Positions 49,601 through 58,282 of a stretch of DNA of 64,000 nucleotides are shown in pieces (the first letter of the stretch is position 1; each line of letters begins with the position of its first letter). The position numbers and the translations under genes were made by a program. Origin of the DNA: Diplonema papillatum. Its lineage: Eukaryota > Euglenozoa > Diplonemea > Diplonemida > Diplonemidae. Where the stretch lies: positions 124,001 to 188,000 of the forward strand of contig JAPJBO010000309.1 of NCBI GenBank assembly GCA_030068145.1, given 5' to 3'. Under the pieces are notes generated by a model that saw only the letters and a list, made by a program, of their open reading frames with translations, was not told where the DNA came from and did no database searches.

Positions 49601-49762
49601 ATACGGAGACCACTGCGGGTTGGCTGGGGTTTGATGTGGTTGATGAGCTTGGTTGTAGGCGGGTTGGAACGCCGCGGGGCCCTGCTGCGGCTGACCGTAG
49701 TGCATCATGCAGGGGCCCTGGAAAGGCGCCTTACTATGCCCTGGTCCTCGTCCGTCCCTCAC
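34386..49762 (-). CDS. DHH-DHHA1 phosphoesterase-like protein, four exons over 15.4 kb
   Basis: Exons 49762-47366, 45051-44944, 42117-42017 and 34683-34386 (2397, 108, 101 and 298 bp) join in frame to 967 aa. Introns are 2314, 2826 and 7333 bp; donors GTGTGG, GTATGT, GTATTG; acceptors ACAG, ACAG, GCAG. Residues 1-230 are Pro/Gln/Gly/Tyr-rich. Residues 235-455 are tandem RNPDGS-x4-LDA-x-APSF repeats. About 495-625 holds two cold-shock-like starts (GIVQTYDREKNAGTI, GVVSDLHADKKSGVI). The DHH domain has H682-SSC-W-D687-G, D732, DHH at 754-756 and FD-LDFSAA; exon 2 supplies the EVDLGRF block; exon 4 the DHHA1 end with GGGGH (942-946). DHH-DHHA1 enzymes are metal-dependent phosphodiesterases acting on small nucleic acids or nucleotides; substrate unknown. 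The start may lie at a later Met (19 or 20). Confidence 0.87.
35043..35330 (-). pseudogene. Decayed coding-like segment in DHH intron 3
   Basis: Minus-strand frames read MRVLATLLDELREQRPFG and, one frame shift later, LAREAHRTVLKLVTNELRKV. Both look protein-like and adjoin, suggesting a frameshifted ORF from a mobile element. Family unknown. Confidence 0.3.
35843..37592. mobile_element. 1.75-kb TIR element TE1, copy 2
   Basis: Starts GGGTAGGCGG plus T tract, TCCATGTCCGCGCGCGCG, and ends with the mirror (CATGGGCC, A tract, CCGCCTACC). It keeps about 430 bp in the middle that copy 1 lacks and has one unit of the 32-bp repeat. Its left part (35935-36130) matches 59500-59690. No target duplication is obvious. 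Located in DHH intron 3. Confidence 0.75.
36349..36993 (+). pseudogene. Broken ORF inside TE1 copy 2
   Basis: One frame runs from 36349 to 36993, with in-frame stop(s) just after 36640. Pieces: FDVGVNLNSKSCVAFASYCW, EVLPLWCDYHTEPVRGS, LVSFDGGEVHLVSPALFVTH and VPTNFVYTKQGIFVYSGN. A preceding frame has KVENLDITPILHGDAYRVDV. No transposase motif is recognised; it could be an element protein or captured host sequence. Confidence 0.4.
37610..37695. repeat. GTTTCGGGGA tandem repeat
   Basis: About eight 10-bp units directly right of TE1 copy 2. The same repeat is at 39782-39835 in the same orientation, followed by a CCGGACCAGGTGGG segment that mirrors CCACCTGGTCC at 37590-37600. Confidence 0.8.
37700..38612 (+). 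pseudogene. Frameshifted ORF with C-x2-H-x4-C-x2-C repeats
   Basis: A frame from about 37700 to 38236 (DVFSTYGRTCWWDAFEDG region) is followed, in other frames, by zinc-like motifs: CTRHHKAKCEEC (38127), CEKHRMTQCGTC (38246) and a damaged third, CLQHDMPMCGVG. The spacing C-x2-H-x4-C-x2-C is the same in the first two, but they are in different frames. Looks like a decaying repeat-zinc protein. No family named. Confidence 0.35.
38640..40246. other. Part of DHH intron 3 without recognised gene
   Basis: Pro/Thr-type simple sequence at 39630-39760 (CACCTGCCCACC-like repeats) and the GTTTCGGGGA repeat at 39782-39835. ORFs here do not show motifs. Confidence 0.4.
40247..41867. mobile_element. Foldback-like element with tandem-repeat inverted ends
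   Basis: Left end: about seven imperfect 30-bp direct units (CCAGCAAAAACAAATTTAAT plus TCCCTTCGAG). Right end (41680-41867): the same unit in reverse, about six copies (AAGGGAATTAAATTTGTTTT). The 1.2-kb middle has TTTTGGCC runs and no clear ORF. Ends made of tandem repeats are typical of Drosophila FB elements. It stops about 150 bp from DHH exon 3. Confidence 0.75.
42017..42117 (-). CDS. DHH gene, exon 3 (101 bp)
   Basis: Between CATTTTCACAG| and |GTATTG. Starts in phase 0 (GDDVVGRILKAGELAEIDLE) and ends in phase 2 inside an Arg codon that exon 4 completes. It matches the helical linker between DHH and DHHA1. Confidence 0.82.
42490..42735 (+). repeat. Dispersed repeat with nested insertion
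   Basis: Same as 18890-19010 but with an extra segment about 42555-42690, which is related in reverse to the unit at 52500-52740 (AGTGCAAGTGCCATCAAGGC, GAGCACTGTTCACGGGCTAG). Confidence 0.75.
43160..43240 (+). repeat. Dispersed repeat R1 core
   Basis: TTTTTCAGAGTTAAAGTTCG, TTGAGATTCCGGAATGTTAG. In DHH intron 2. Confidence 0.8.
43500..44205 (+). rRNA. LSU rRNA fragment with segments out of order, probable pseudogene
   Basis: Three parts. 43500-43688: AAAGCGAATGATTGGAGG, TTCTCAAACTTTAAATGGG, GGTAAGCAGGACTGGCG. 43689-43897: CGAAACAGCAGTCAAGGGAA, AAAGAAGACCCTGTTGAG, GAAATACCACTACTC, which normally lies far downstream. 43898-44205: GACAGCAGGACGGTGGCCAC, GTGTGTAACAACTCACCTGC, GAAAATGGATGATGC, TTGAAGGCCGAAG, which continues the first part. 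Plus strand, inside DHH intron 2, antisense to the host gene. Confidence 0.85.
44206..44943. other. Rest of DHH intron 2 (left of exon 2)
   Basis: TTCCTTCGTCGAATGCAAAA followed by a G tract and TTAGATTCCGACAGCCTGG occurs twice (about 44498-44556 and 44759-44818), a direct repeat about 260 bp apart. No gene seen. Confidence 0.55.
44944..45051 (-). CDS. DHH gene, exon 2 (36 codons)
   Basis: Between TAAAACAG| and |GTATGTTTAC, phase 0 at both ends. Encodes KIPMFLSLISEVDLGRFG and a segment ending AIGID. It corresponds to the conserved region after the DHH core that usually reads Y-I-x-D-R-D-L-W. Confidence 0.85.
45346..45531. mobile_element. Palindromic MITE-like element
   Basis: Inverted arms: ACACGGTGAGGTCCAG with AGAAGCTGGAGT, mirrored as ACTCCAGCTTCTGAG and CTGGACCTCGCCGTGT. 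The centre has two AAGCGGGTGT/ACACCCGCTT pairs. Related pieces are at 30603-30690 and 16643-16660. No ORF. In DHH intron 1. Confidence 0.75.
45584..45960 (+). repeat. Two R1 copies in tandem, long second form
   Basis: Cores at 45588 and 45652 (TTAGAGTTATAGTTCGCTTG, GAATCCGGGATTTTAGAGTC). The second extends through TTTCGTGTACACCTTACTTG, GAGTCAGGTTCGAAACAAT and GTGACCGACACCAAG, the same extension as at 55438-55660 and 46210-46290. Confidence 0.85.
45961..46180 (-). rRNA. SSU rRNA fragment, minus strand, probable pseudogene
   Basis: Read on the minus strand: GTAACGGGGAATTAGGGTTC, GGAGAGGGAGCCTGAGAAAC, TACCACATCTAAGGATGGCA, GCAGG-ACGCAAATTGCCCAAT and ACAATTGGTAGACAAGTCTGG. It overlaps the 3' end of the 29.3-kb fragment by about 40 bp of the gene and continues towards the 530 region. 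It lies in DHH intron 1. Confidence 0.85.
46297..46470 (+). repeat. Dispersed repeat R1, long form
   Basis: Core plus TGGGTTCTCTTAGAGCAAGA, GTTACGGGTTGTATATTTAG and GGCTAGCCATGTCCGGGACT. A further core with a similar tail is at 46725-46890. Confidence 0.85.
47026..47353. repeat. 41-bp minisatellite, exactly eight units
   Basis: Units GATTCCAACTACGGTGTATG plus TAGTAGATTATTATGAATAAG, nearly identical. The array ends 11 bases from the DHH exon 1 donor. Confidence 0.95.
47366..49762 (-). CDS. DHH gene, exon 1 (799 codons)
   Basis: Low-complexity N-terminus, repeat region, cold-shock-like part and most of the DHH domain. It ends GGCTGAAC|GTGTGG in phase 0. Only 11 bases of intron separate the donor from a 41-bp minisatellite. 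Without splicing the frame runs into that repeat. Confidence 0.93.
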
Positions 49763-50564
49763 GCTTTTTCTTTCTTTTTAGTCGGCGTTTTGTTTATTTA
49801 TTTTGTTGGTTCCTCTCTCTTTTTCTTTTTAATGATGGATGGCGCCGATGATTTCGTTTCTGCTTCGTACTTCTTTATTTGGGTGGTTCCGCCTCTTTCT
49901 TTTGCTGTGGCCCCCGCCTTCCTCTGACCCCTGCAGAGTTGTTGAGCTTCGCGAAGCGGGCGTACCGAGTTTGCATAGGATGGTATCTATTTTTACGTCG
50001 GCACATAAACCCGATAGTGGACAGTGCGGTTTCGCTCGGAACGTTCCCGGGATACCCGTGTGAACAGAAAGAGGGAGAGAGACGGGTCGGAGTGCAGGGA
50101 CCATCTCTGCGAGGAGTCTCCGGTCGCCTCACTGCTTCCCCGTACCCAAGAAAAATCTCGCGGCGCGAAAGCGCAACATTCCGAGAATGGAGCTGGATAA
50201 CACCAGCCCCACCACCACACCATCTTCGTCATCGTCTTCGTCCACATCGAGATCGTCTTCGGACGACGGTATCAAGTGATCCCAGCCTTTGACAATGCAA
50301 GCCTATCCCTTGTGGTACCTGCATTTCAAGTTCACACTGCTACCCCGTACTGCTAGTGGGCGTAGGTCGGTGCTCCCCCCCGCGAGACGGGCTCGCCCAC
50401 CAGCCAGAACGGCCCCGGCTGTGCCAACTGAGGAAGAACTGACCTGTACAGGATCCAGGCCTGGCTCCTGGCTCCACATGCTTGCACAGCAAGCCTGTGG
50501 AAACGCCACAAGGGAGGAAGTGCCCATCCCGCCGTCCTAGCCCGCACCGCGCCTCCGACGGAAC
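49763..50564. other. Upstream region of the DHH gene
   Basis: Pyrimidine-rich on the plus strand just before the start (TTTTTCTTTCTTTTTAG). A copy of the GAGA/GACCATCTCT repeat is at 50070-50120. No core promoter could be assigned. Confidence 0.4.
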
Positions 50565-51240
50565 ACGTCGCGGGCTCTCTTGGCAACTGCGCGGCATACG
50601 GCCGCGGCTGGCGGTTCATAGGCGCGTCACCGAGTGTGACATCGACGTTAGCACAGCCGGGGACCGTTCTGGCGGCTGGCGGCTCTTCAAAGGCGCGCCA
50701 CCGAGTAAGACATCGACGTTAGCACAGCCGGGGACCGTTCTGGCGGGCGAGCCCGGAGCACCGTCTTGACACGTCACGGGCTCTCTTGGCAACTGCGCGG
50801 CATACGGCCGCGGCTGGCGGTTCTTCAAAGGCGCGCCACCGAGTAAGACATCGACGTTAGCACAGCCGGGGGCCATTCTGGCGGGCGAGCCCGTCTCGTG
50901 GGGGAGCACCGTCTTGACACGTCACGGGCTCTCTTGGCAACTGCGCGGCATACGGCGGCGGCTGGCGGCTCTTCAAAGGCACGCCACCGAGTAAGACATC
51001 GACGTTAGCACAGCCGGGGGCCATTCTGGCGGGCGAGCCCGTCTCGTGGGGGAGCACCGTCTTGACACGTCACGGGCTCTCTTGGCAACTGCGCGGCATA
51101 CGGCGGCGGCTGGCGGCTCTTCAAAGGCGCGCCACCGAGTAAGACATCGACGTTAGCACAGCCGGGGGCCGTTCTGGCGGGCGAGCCTGTCTCGCGGTCG
51201 CGGGGGAGCACCGTCTTGACACGCCACGGGCTCTTTAAAC
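50565..51240. repeat. GC-rich tandem repeat, about 148-bp unit, four to five copies
   Basis: Units share CACGGGCTCTCTTGGCAACT, GCGCGGCATACGGC, GCGCGCCACCGAGTAAGACA and CGACGTTAGCACAGCCGGGG. The second unit is shortened. Related single copy at 2760-2940. Confidence 0.9.
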
Positions 51241-52490
51241 TTCAACTTCAGCTTCCATTGAAAGCCCGAAAGAAAAAACGCCCAGTTTGTACCTCTCTTG
51301 TGAAGGTGTCCTGAAGGCTCGGTGCAGGGGTCACGAGTCGTCAGAATGATGTGTGTGTCTTGCGTTGCATGGACAATACAGCCTGCCCCTACGAGTTGAT
51401 CCTACTTGTTTGTGCGCACTTCCTTCCTGTTTTGTTCATCTAACGGGAGTGAGGATAGTACGCTGCCATCGATCTGTTTTTGTTCTTGGCAAATTGCATT
51501 TGTTAGACACAACCACAGCAGATACAGATTCGGGAAGCACCTAATTGACCGCCTCCCTATGGTTTCCTGTGGGTATTGGAGCAAAGCGCATGGCACGATG
51601 AGCACCTACCCGAACCAACACCAGAAGAGTTTGGGATGAGGCGGGGTTGCAAGTAGACAGGCACTCCGGCGTTACGAATAGACCAAACCCAGCAGGATCA
51701 AAGAATGTCAGTCTCACCTTCCTCAATCTTCCTCCTCTACGAGAACGTGTCGTACACGACAAAACGATAGCCCACAAACCTCTGAGTTGAGGTTGTTTGT
51801 GAAGAACCCCTGCAAGGTCGCCGCATGTCAACTACAAACCCGTCGGTCGCAGGAACTCCGGAAATGGCGACGCATTGGAAATAATAGCGCGCTAAAATAA
51901 GTCGGATAGTCGGCAATAGGCAACAAGACACACGCACAAGTACACGTACTGTCACTACAGCAGATACGATACGCACACTAACATACTATACCTTAAAGGA
52001 ACCTTTATGACAATGGTCGCCCGCTCCTTCCCCTGCGACGCATCTTTCATTGATCCAGTTGTCGAAGATTGATGAAACTGCGGCAGCAGGCTCTGTTGGG
52101 TTGCGAAAGCGGGTGCTGTTGCGAAACAGCAGAGAGCCGACGGATTGCGATCGGTCGCCGCGCGGCGACACACAGCGTCTTCACCGGGATCCTGACTGCA
52201 GACTGCGGCCCGGTCCTGCTGGACTGCCGATTACAGCCTCTATTTTTTTAATAGTGAAAGCTTTGACTGTTCGTGTCTCCCAGACCAGCTTTCCGGAAGA
52301 AGCTGGTCCAAAGATCAGCGTTACCTCCTCCCAACTAGTCCCTAGTCTTGCTAACAGCGTTGGTTCACTGAAATGGTGAGTTCATCGAGGCGCCTTTTAT
52401 TTTGTCTTAGCAGCACCGAGCAGGGATCTGAAGTCGAGAAGCATATTCCCTGGGCCATTCTGAGGTGTGTTTCAGCTCGTTCACGGCATC
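51241..52490. other. Region without a supported gene
   Basis: 51890-52000 is the inverted counterpart of 20470-20580. Nothing else recognised. Confidence 0.4.
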
Positions 52491-52494
52491 GGAG

Positions 52495-52740
52495 CCGGAA
52501 CGGGACACTGCGCAGCGAGGCGCAGTGTCTCTCCCGACGGACGACGTCATAAAGTAACACTAGCCAGTGAACAGTGCTCGCCTGCCTTGATGGCACTTGC
52601 ACTTTACAGAACTCAATGCGCAGCGAGGCGCAGTGTCTCTCCCGACGGACGACGTCATAAAGTAACACTAGCCCGTGAACAGTGCTCGCCTGCCTTGATG
52701 GCACTTGCACTTTACAGAACTCAATGCGCAGCGAGGCGGA
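52495..52740 (+). repeat. 108-bp tandem repeat, two units
   Basis: Units share GCGCAGCGAGGCGCAGTGTC, CGACGGACGACGTCATAAAG, GAACAGTGCTCGCCTGCCTT and CACTTTACAGAACTCAATGC. A reversed single copy is nested in 42555-42690. Confidence 0.85.
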
Positions 52741-53109
52741 AATTGTGGTGAGTTGGCGGAATCTGTGTTGCGCATGATTTCGTGTATGAAGACGGACGTT
52801 TGTCCGGCTGACCTGCAGTGTCCTTTGGGTTGCTTACTTCCGCCTCGTATCTAGAGACCACGGGATTCCCCAGGAAGAGTGCGGTTCTTGTGAGTACCAG
52901 TACACACTGTTTTTGGGAAGGAAAACTCGCTTTTGTGAAGTCTCCGGCGAAAGGGGTTCTTGATTCATCGAAATACTGGCCTGGCGGCCCAGCGACCGGT
53001 TCAGGCTTCAGCACTCAGCCGACCTCCCGGGCACGCCCTGCACTCCCTCAGACTGGCTTACGCCTGACCTGCCTGTAAGCCGGTCCCCGTGTTGGACAGC
53101 TCCGAGTAA

Positions 53110-53460
53110 TTCGTGCCAATGAAGCAGGGGATAGGGATGGACGCCGTGATAGACAGTGGAATTCGATGGCAGCATGTGATTCCGTCATCACTGACCCAGC
53201 TACGACCTCGGCAACGTCCCGCGCGGCCGTCAGCGTTGTCGACGCCTTCAGCCCGTAGGCATTCGTCGCGTTGTAGTCGATACCTGCCCGTATCCCTCCG
53301 AAGTTTGTGCGCCTCTTCTCAAGCTCCCCTAGTCGCCAGCCGTGAATCGCCTTTCTCAGGGTGTGCCCTCAGCAGCTCCAGGGGATAGGGATGGACGCCG
53401 TGATAGACAGTGGAATTCGATGCATTTCCAGGGGGCAGCCGCGGACCGGCTCCACTGCCT
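53110..53460 (+). repeat. R2 repeats
   Basis: GGGATAGGGATGGACGCCGT and GATAGACAGTGGAATTCGAT occur twice, about 250 bp apart. Confidence 0.75.
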
Positions 53461-54064
53461 GTTTGTCTATGATGCTCGGTCGCTCGTTGAAGATGTCAGA
53501 CTAGTCGCAGGTTTCTTGCTTCGCCCCAACATCGCTGATGACGTTCTCCACGTTCGTCTTTCGACGTTCTTTCGGTTCTACGCGCGCGTGGGTGGGTTCA
53601 TAGGGTACTCGATAATGCCTCTGTCAAGTATTGAACGAGTACAGAATGCATGACGCACTTCGAAGCGCGCGCGGGAGGTCCATTCTCGGAAGCCGGAGTT
53701 AAAGTGCCCGGGTGCGAAACAAGCCGCGACTACGCTGTAGCATTTTGCCGCGGTTGTTGGCGCTGGACTATCGGAGCCCCATTGTATATTTGTATGCCAT
53801 TGCAAATGGCCAATGATTTTACATTTCACAGTTTTCGTTGGAGGAGTTGATGATCCACGAATGAATTAGAAAAGCGTCGCGGTTGGTTAAAGTAGGTTTA
53901 GCTCGTTCCCCCCGAAATGAGGCAGCCACTCAACATTCCCTAGTGATGTCGGCTACGTTTCCTGGCTGCATTTCTCGGCCGTTCTCAGCCGGGGCACAGT
54001 CGGCTGTCGTCTCGCGCAGCCCAGCCATTTTGGGTGCTTTGAATTTTCGCTTTTTTCCAGCCTT

Positions 54065-54335
54065 CGGTGCGAGGGAAAGCCTGCTACACGGGAGCCAAGC
54101 TTCACGTGTTCGGCGGTACTGCAGAGCCCCGGGCCTACGGGTCAAGTGGCTACCGATTTCCCAAACTAAAGCATCAAGGCGTGGCGGGCTTGGCGCTTGC
54201 GCTGAGCACAAGCTCGTCGAGACGGTCAGCCACAGGGCAGAGCGGACGGGGTTGACAACTGGCACTGTGCTGCCTCCGACTCACGCCTTGCAAGCTGTGG
54301 TTGACCGTCACCTTCCTGGACCAGGAGCGGTCTTT
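54065..54335 (+). repeat. Dispersed repeat, inverted pair with 19215-19480
   Basis: See shared strings under 19215-19480. Here the order is GCCTGCTACACGGGAGCCAA to CCTGGACCAGGAGCGG on the plus strand. Confidence 0.6.
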
Positions 54336-54853
54336 TTATTTTTCTTCTTCTTCTTTCTTCCGGCCTTCGCGGTACAGTGTGGGGGGCAACCCCGCAAAAT
54401 TTAGGCACGATTGGGTACACTTCGGTGCACAAGCTTGGAATTGACACCGCCTGCACCACAACGGTTCCAGGAGCACTGTAACGTTGTGGAAGCGCTCTCA
54501 CACCTAGTTCCGTAGAAACGCTTGTCACCGAAACAGTGCTTCGAAGCTCCACGTTGCTTCCCGTCCCAGATGCGGTGTGGCGCAATCTTTCAGAAGCCGA
54601 CGACAAGTGCTTTGTCCACTAACTCCGCGCCAAAGGCGATGAGTGTCGTTCCTATGCACCGCGGTCGACGCTGACGCTGCGACAAAAAGGAAGCATAAGT
54701 TCCGCGCGGGGGCAACAACCGAACAACGCGCGTCTCCTGTGCAATTGGTCTTTCTTTTCATCTTTTTCTTGCTCTCTCTCTATCTCTTTCTCTTGTTTTC
54801 TTTGTTTTTCAGAGTGAAATTCTTCCCGGGCGCGGGTAGTCCGCGCCATAATT

Positions 54854-54856
<3 letters not shown>

Positions 54857-54896
<40 letters not shown>
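54857..54896. repeat. T homopolymer, about 39 bp
   Basis: Uninterrupted T run. Assembly length may be unreliable here. Confidence 0.9.
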
Positions 54897-54898
<2 letters not shown>

Positions 54899-54929
54899 CG
54901 GTCGTTTTTTTAGCGTTTTGGGGGGTAAG

Positions 54930-55260
54930 GTCTTTTTTAGAGTTAAAGTTCGCTTGAAATTCCGGGGGTTTAGGGTCTCCGTGTGACCGTTCATGATTGG
55001 GTTCTCTTAGAGCAAGAAAGGGCTATGTGGTTACGGGTTGTATATTTAGTGCACGCTTTCGTTATGGGTTATGGCTAGCCATGTCCGGGACTGTTTGTGA
55101 CCGACACCAAGTACATTCCTTCGTGGAGTGTAGTCTTGGGCCCCCCACGTTCTACAAGTTGAGCAGGGGTTGCCTTGTAGCCCGTACCCTTTTAGTTTTC
55201 AGGGCGCGAGTCCACCTAGAGATCCGGGGGTTTATAGTCTCCGGCTGACCAATGTCGAAA
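54930..55260 (+). repeat. Dispersed repeat R1, long form with a second core
   Basis: Core and full extension as at 46297, then a second, diverged core at about 55195-55255 (CCTAGAGATCCGGGGGTTTA, TAGTCTCCGGCTGACC). Confidence 0.85.
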
Positions 55261-55435
55261 AGGTTCCTTTGAGGTATTTTCTTTCTGGTTTGGAGTCAGG
55301 ACCGTGGGCCAGATTTCTCCCCTTCAGAATAGACAATAAGGCTGCTGTTTTGGAGCGATTTGATCCCTGCATTTCCACCCGACAACCCCATCCGAGGCAG
55401 TGTACATTAAGCTCCCACCCGATTTTTTTCGACTG

Positions 55436-55660
55436 TTGGTTTTAGAGTAATAGTTCGCTTGAGAATCCGGGATTTTAGGGTCTCCGGGTGACCTTCGTCG
55501 AATGGGTTCTTTTAAAGCTAATACGTCCTGGGTGGGTTTGGGGGGGCATGCACGCTTCTTTCGTGTACACTTTACTTGCTTGCTTTGGCAAGTCAGGTTC
55601 GAAACGATTTGTGGTCGACACCAAGTCACCAGGTTAGGGGTGCGTTCTTGTTGGTTTTCT
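55436..55660 (+). repeat. Dispersed repeat R1, second long form
   Basis: Core with TAATAGTTCGCTTGAGAATC, then CTTTCGTGTACACTTTACTT, AAGTCAGGTTCGAAACGATT and GTCGACACCAAG, matching 45652-45840. Confidence 0.85.
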
Positions 55661-58140
55661 CGGTATACTCCCTCACACACAACCGCCTTGATGGCTGGTA
55701 TTGGACTTCGTTTTTTGCAGACGACCGGTTTTTCAGCGACAGTGATAGAAATAAGACGACTCATAGAATATGCCTATTCCGAAGAAGGGTCGCTCAGGCA
55801 TTCCGGAAGTCAGGCCTGCTGAGACGGATTTTTAGAAGGGACAACGAATCGAACTCCGCTCCCTTCAGACGAATACACCTGCTCACACCACAGGCAGCCG
55901 GCTGCATGGGGAAGCATGAGCTGCCGTCGCTACGGGTATTGTTGTCAGCCGGCTTGCAGCTTGATGGCTTTGCCCGGCACTGATGGAAACCATCAGCGCG
56001 ACTTCCGTGTCCGTCGTCCTGTTGCAGAGATGAACCGACACGGTGATGACTGAGCGACACGTTCAATCAACTAGCATGCAGCTGTGGATCCACGCTTGCG
56101 CGCACTTTTCTGGTGGAAATTGTGGTTTACAAGGCCTGTTTTTGTGTTACTGTCGATCCCCTTTTTTTTCAAAAAAGGTCGCCCGTTGACCCGCAACGGC
56201 TCTGGGCTGAGAAAGAAGAGGAACGGGGCAAAATCTTAGTTTAATGTTTAGGCAGAGCACTGCCTCTCATGCATGGTTGATGATGGGGGGGGGGTGTGAA
56301 ACTTTTGGTTTAGCGTTCAGGCAGAATCTTGCCTCTCAGAGGGGGAGAGATATTGCACGGCTCGGGTGATGTGTCACTCCGTCGTGAAACCGTTTTCGGC
56401 GTCTCCCAATGCGACACGGGTACTTGGGATTAGGCCTCTACTTCGGCGTGAAAGCTCGCTGTGGGTGTACACCAGATCCCGACGCGATGCTCACCGGGTT
56501 GCGCACTCGTCAAGAGGAAACCGAAGTATCTGATGTCCTTCGTGCTCGGAATCGTGCGAGATCAAGGCAACTACTAACTACTTGTGTTGTGTAGGCCGGA
56601 CAGGTATTGGCGCCAGGAAGCACGGCCGCGGGGAGGGCCAATGCCCTTTCTGGAACACAAAACGAACGGGTGTGGATCAGACCTTGCCGCACACGGGTCC
56701 AAGCCTCTTGATTCATCCGAATCGCCCGTCTTGCTTCCCAGAGGCCGCTACCCGTCGATATTCCGCAAATTCCGCGACTACGGATTCCTACCACTGCGCA
56801 CCTGCCAGACACCCTTTCGTTCCCCGCTAGATTCCCTCGCGCCAGACGGCGCGTGGTGATGTTTGTCAAAAAAAAAAAAAAAAAGAACTAGAAAAAGCAC
56901 AGAAGGAGGGGCGAATAGGGCCACGTTGGACGAGCGGGGACAAGAAACAAAAAGAAAGAGTGAGAGAGAGAGAGAGAGAGTGTGAGTGAGAGAAAGAGAG
57001 ACTTTCGAACGTCAGAGACCTTCCCCCCTCTTCAAAAAGGAAAAGGGTGAGAACCTCCGTTTCTCGGGGCGGGGGTTCTTTTCTTTTCGGTTTTGTTTTT
57101 TCGGCAATTTTTCGCTCGGTCGTGGACATTTTTTTGGCTTCGACGGCCGGCAATCATTTTCTTCGCTGCGTTGAAACAGAGCTTCTTGCTACGGCTGTAG
57201 ACACGTGTGAACCCGCGAGCCCGCGGCCCTGTCCGTGAACCACGGGTGCATTGCGAGCAGTAGCTGCCGATAGACTACGCGTAAACTTCGCCCGTTCGGC
57301 TCAGTAACACAACTCGGGCATCCGGCAACCTTGCCGGGGGCCGCCTTGCTCTCTTTCGTCAGCCGAGCATCAGGCTACTTCGTTACTTCGTAGGCAGTGT
57401 TCGCGCTAAGGAAAAAAGCGGCTGATTTCGGCCGGAATAAAATTTCTTGGAAAACTGACCTGCTGATAATCAGCCGGCTGATTTTTGGAAGGTCTGCCGA
57501 TCAGAAGGGGTTTGCGACAACACCTTGATTCACTTCTTGCCCGGTTTGTGGGTCAAGCTGATTCTGCCCCATGGGTGGCACCAAAGCTTACACTGTTGAA
57601 AATCGGCTGATTTCGTGCGAGTCTGCCGGTATAAAAAAGGCTCGAAGTTTAATCAGCCGACAAGCCGGCTGATCGCGCGCACACTGTTCGTAGGTAACAA
57701 TAATTTCTAAGCTCGAGCGAGAACGCCGGTGGTGGGTGCCTACCGATCATGCTCTTTCTTCAGTGTGAAAGTTCGCTTGAGGATCCGGGGGGTTTAAAAG
57801 TATCCGGGTGACCACCGCCGAAAGCGATACTTAACGGTATCGTATATTGTTTTGCATATCTTATATATGGTAGTAGCGGTGCAAGTGCGTGTGTCGTTGT
57901 TGCCTGTTTTCAGAGTGCAAGTTTTCTAGCGTTATTTTCGTAATAACTCGTTGTAAACTCGGGCAAGAACCCCGGTAGCGTGTTTGGGAGGAGGCTAGCC
58001 TAAACGACCATGTTCGCTCGCTGACTTCCCCCGGTACGTATGAACAAAAGCTGCAGACGACGGAGCCAACGAGCGAGCGTGCCACAACCACCGCCCCGCT
58101 TCGCTCCCGTGTCGCTAGCAGCTTCGGTTGGGAATACGTA
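55661..58140. other. Repeat-bearing region without a supported gene
   Basis: R3 copy at 56335-56535, an A tract at 56868-56884, a GA microsatellite at 56955-57002, AATCGGCTGATTTCG-type short repeats at 57420-57670, and R1 cores at 57761-57815 and near 57905. Confidence 0.5.
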
Positions 58141-58144
58141 GCCG

Positions 58145-58282
58145 ATGTCGGCCCTCAGGAGGTGTCCGGAGTGTAAGGAGTGGAACGGGATGGCATTCGA
58201 CAACACGCCTCTCTCTTCGCGATGCTGCGAGAGGGCCCTGGGCTTTGCTTTTCAGGGCTTGGAGGTCGAATATAATCAATAA
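58145..58282 (+). CDS. Small ORF, 45 aa, Cys pairs
   Basis: ATG at 58145 to TAA at 58280. Starts MSALRRCPECKEWNGMAFDN and has a later CC pair (C-x2-C then C-C after 19 residues), so a small zinc-ribbon-like unit or an exon end is conceivable. No family recognised, and no supporting splice or start context. Confidence 0.25.
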   Translation: MSALRRCPECKEWNGMAFDNTPLSSRCCERALGFAFQGLEVEYNQ

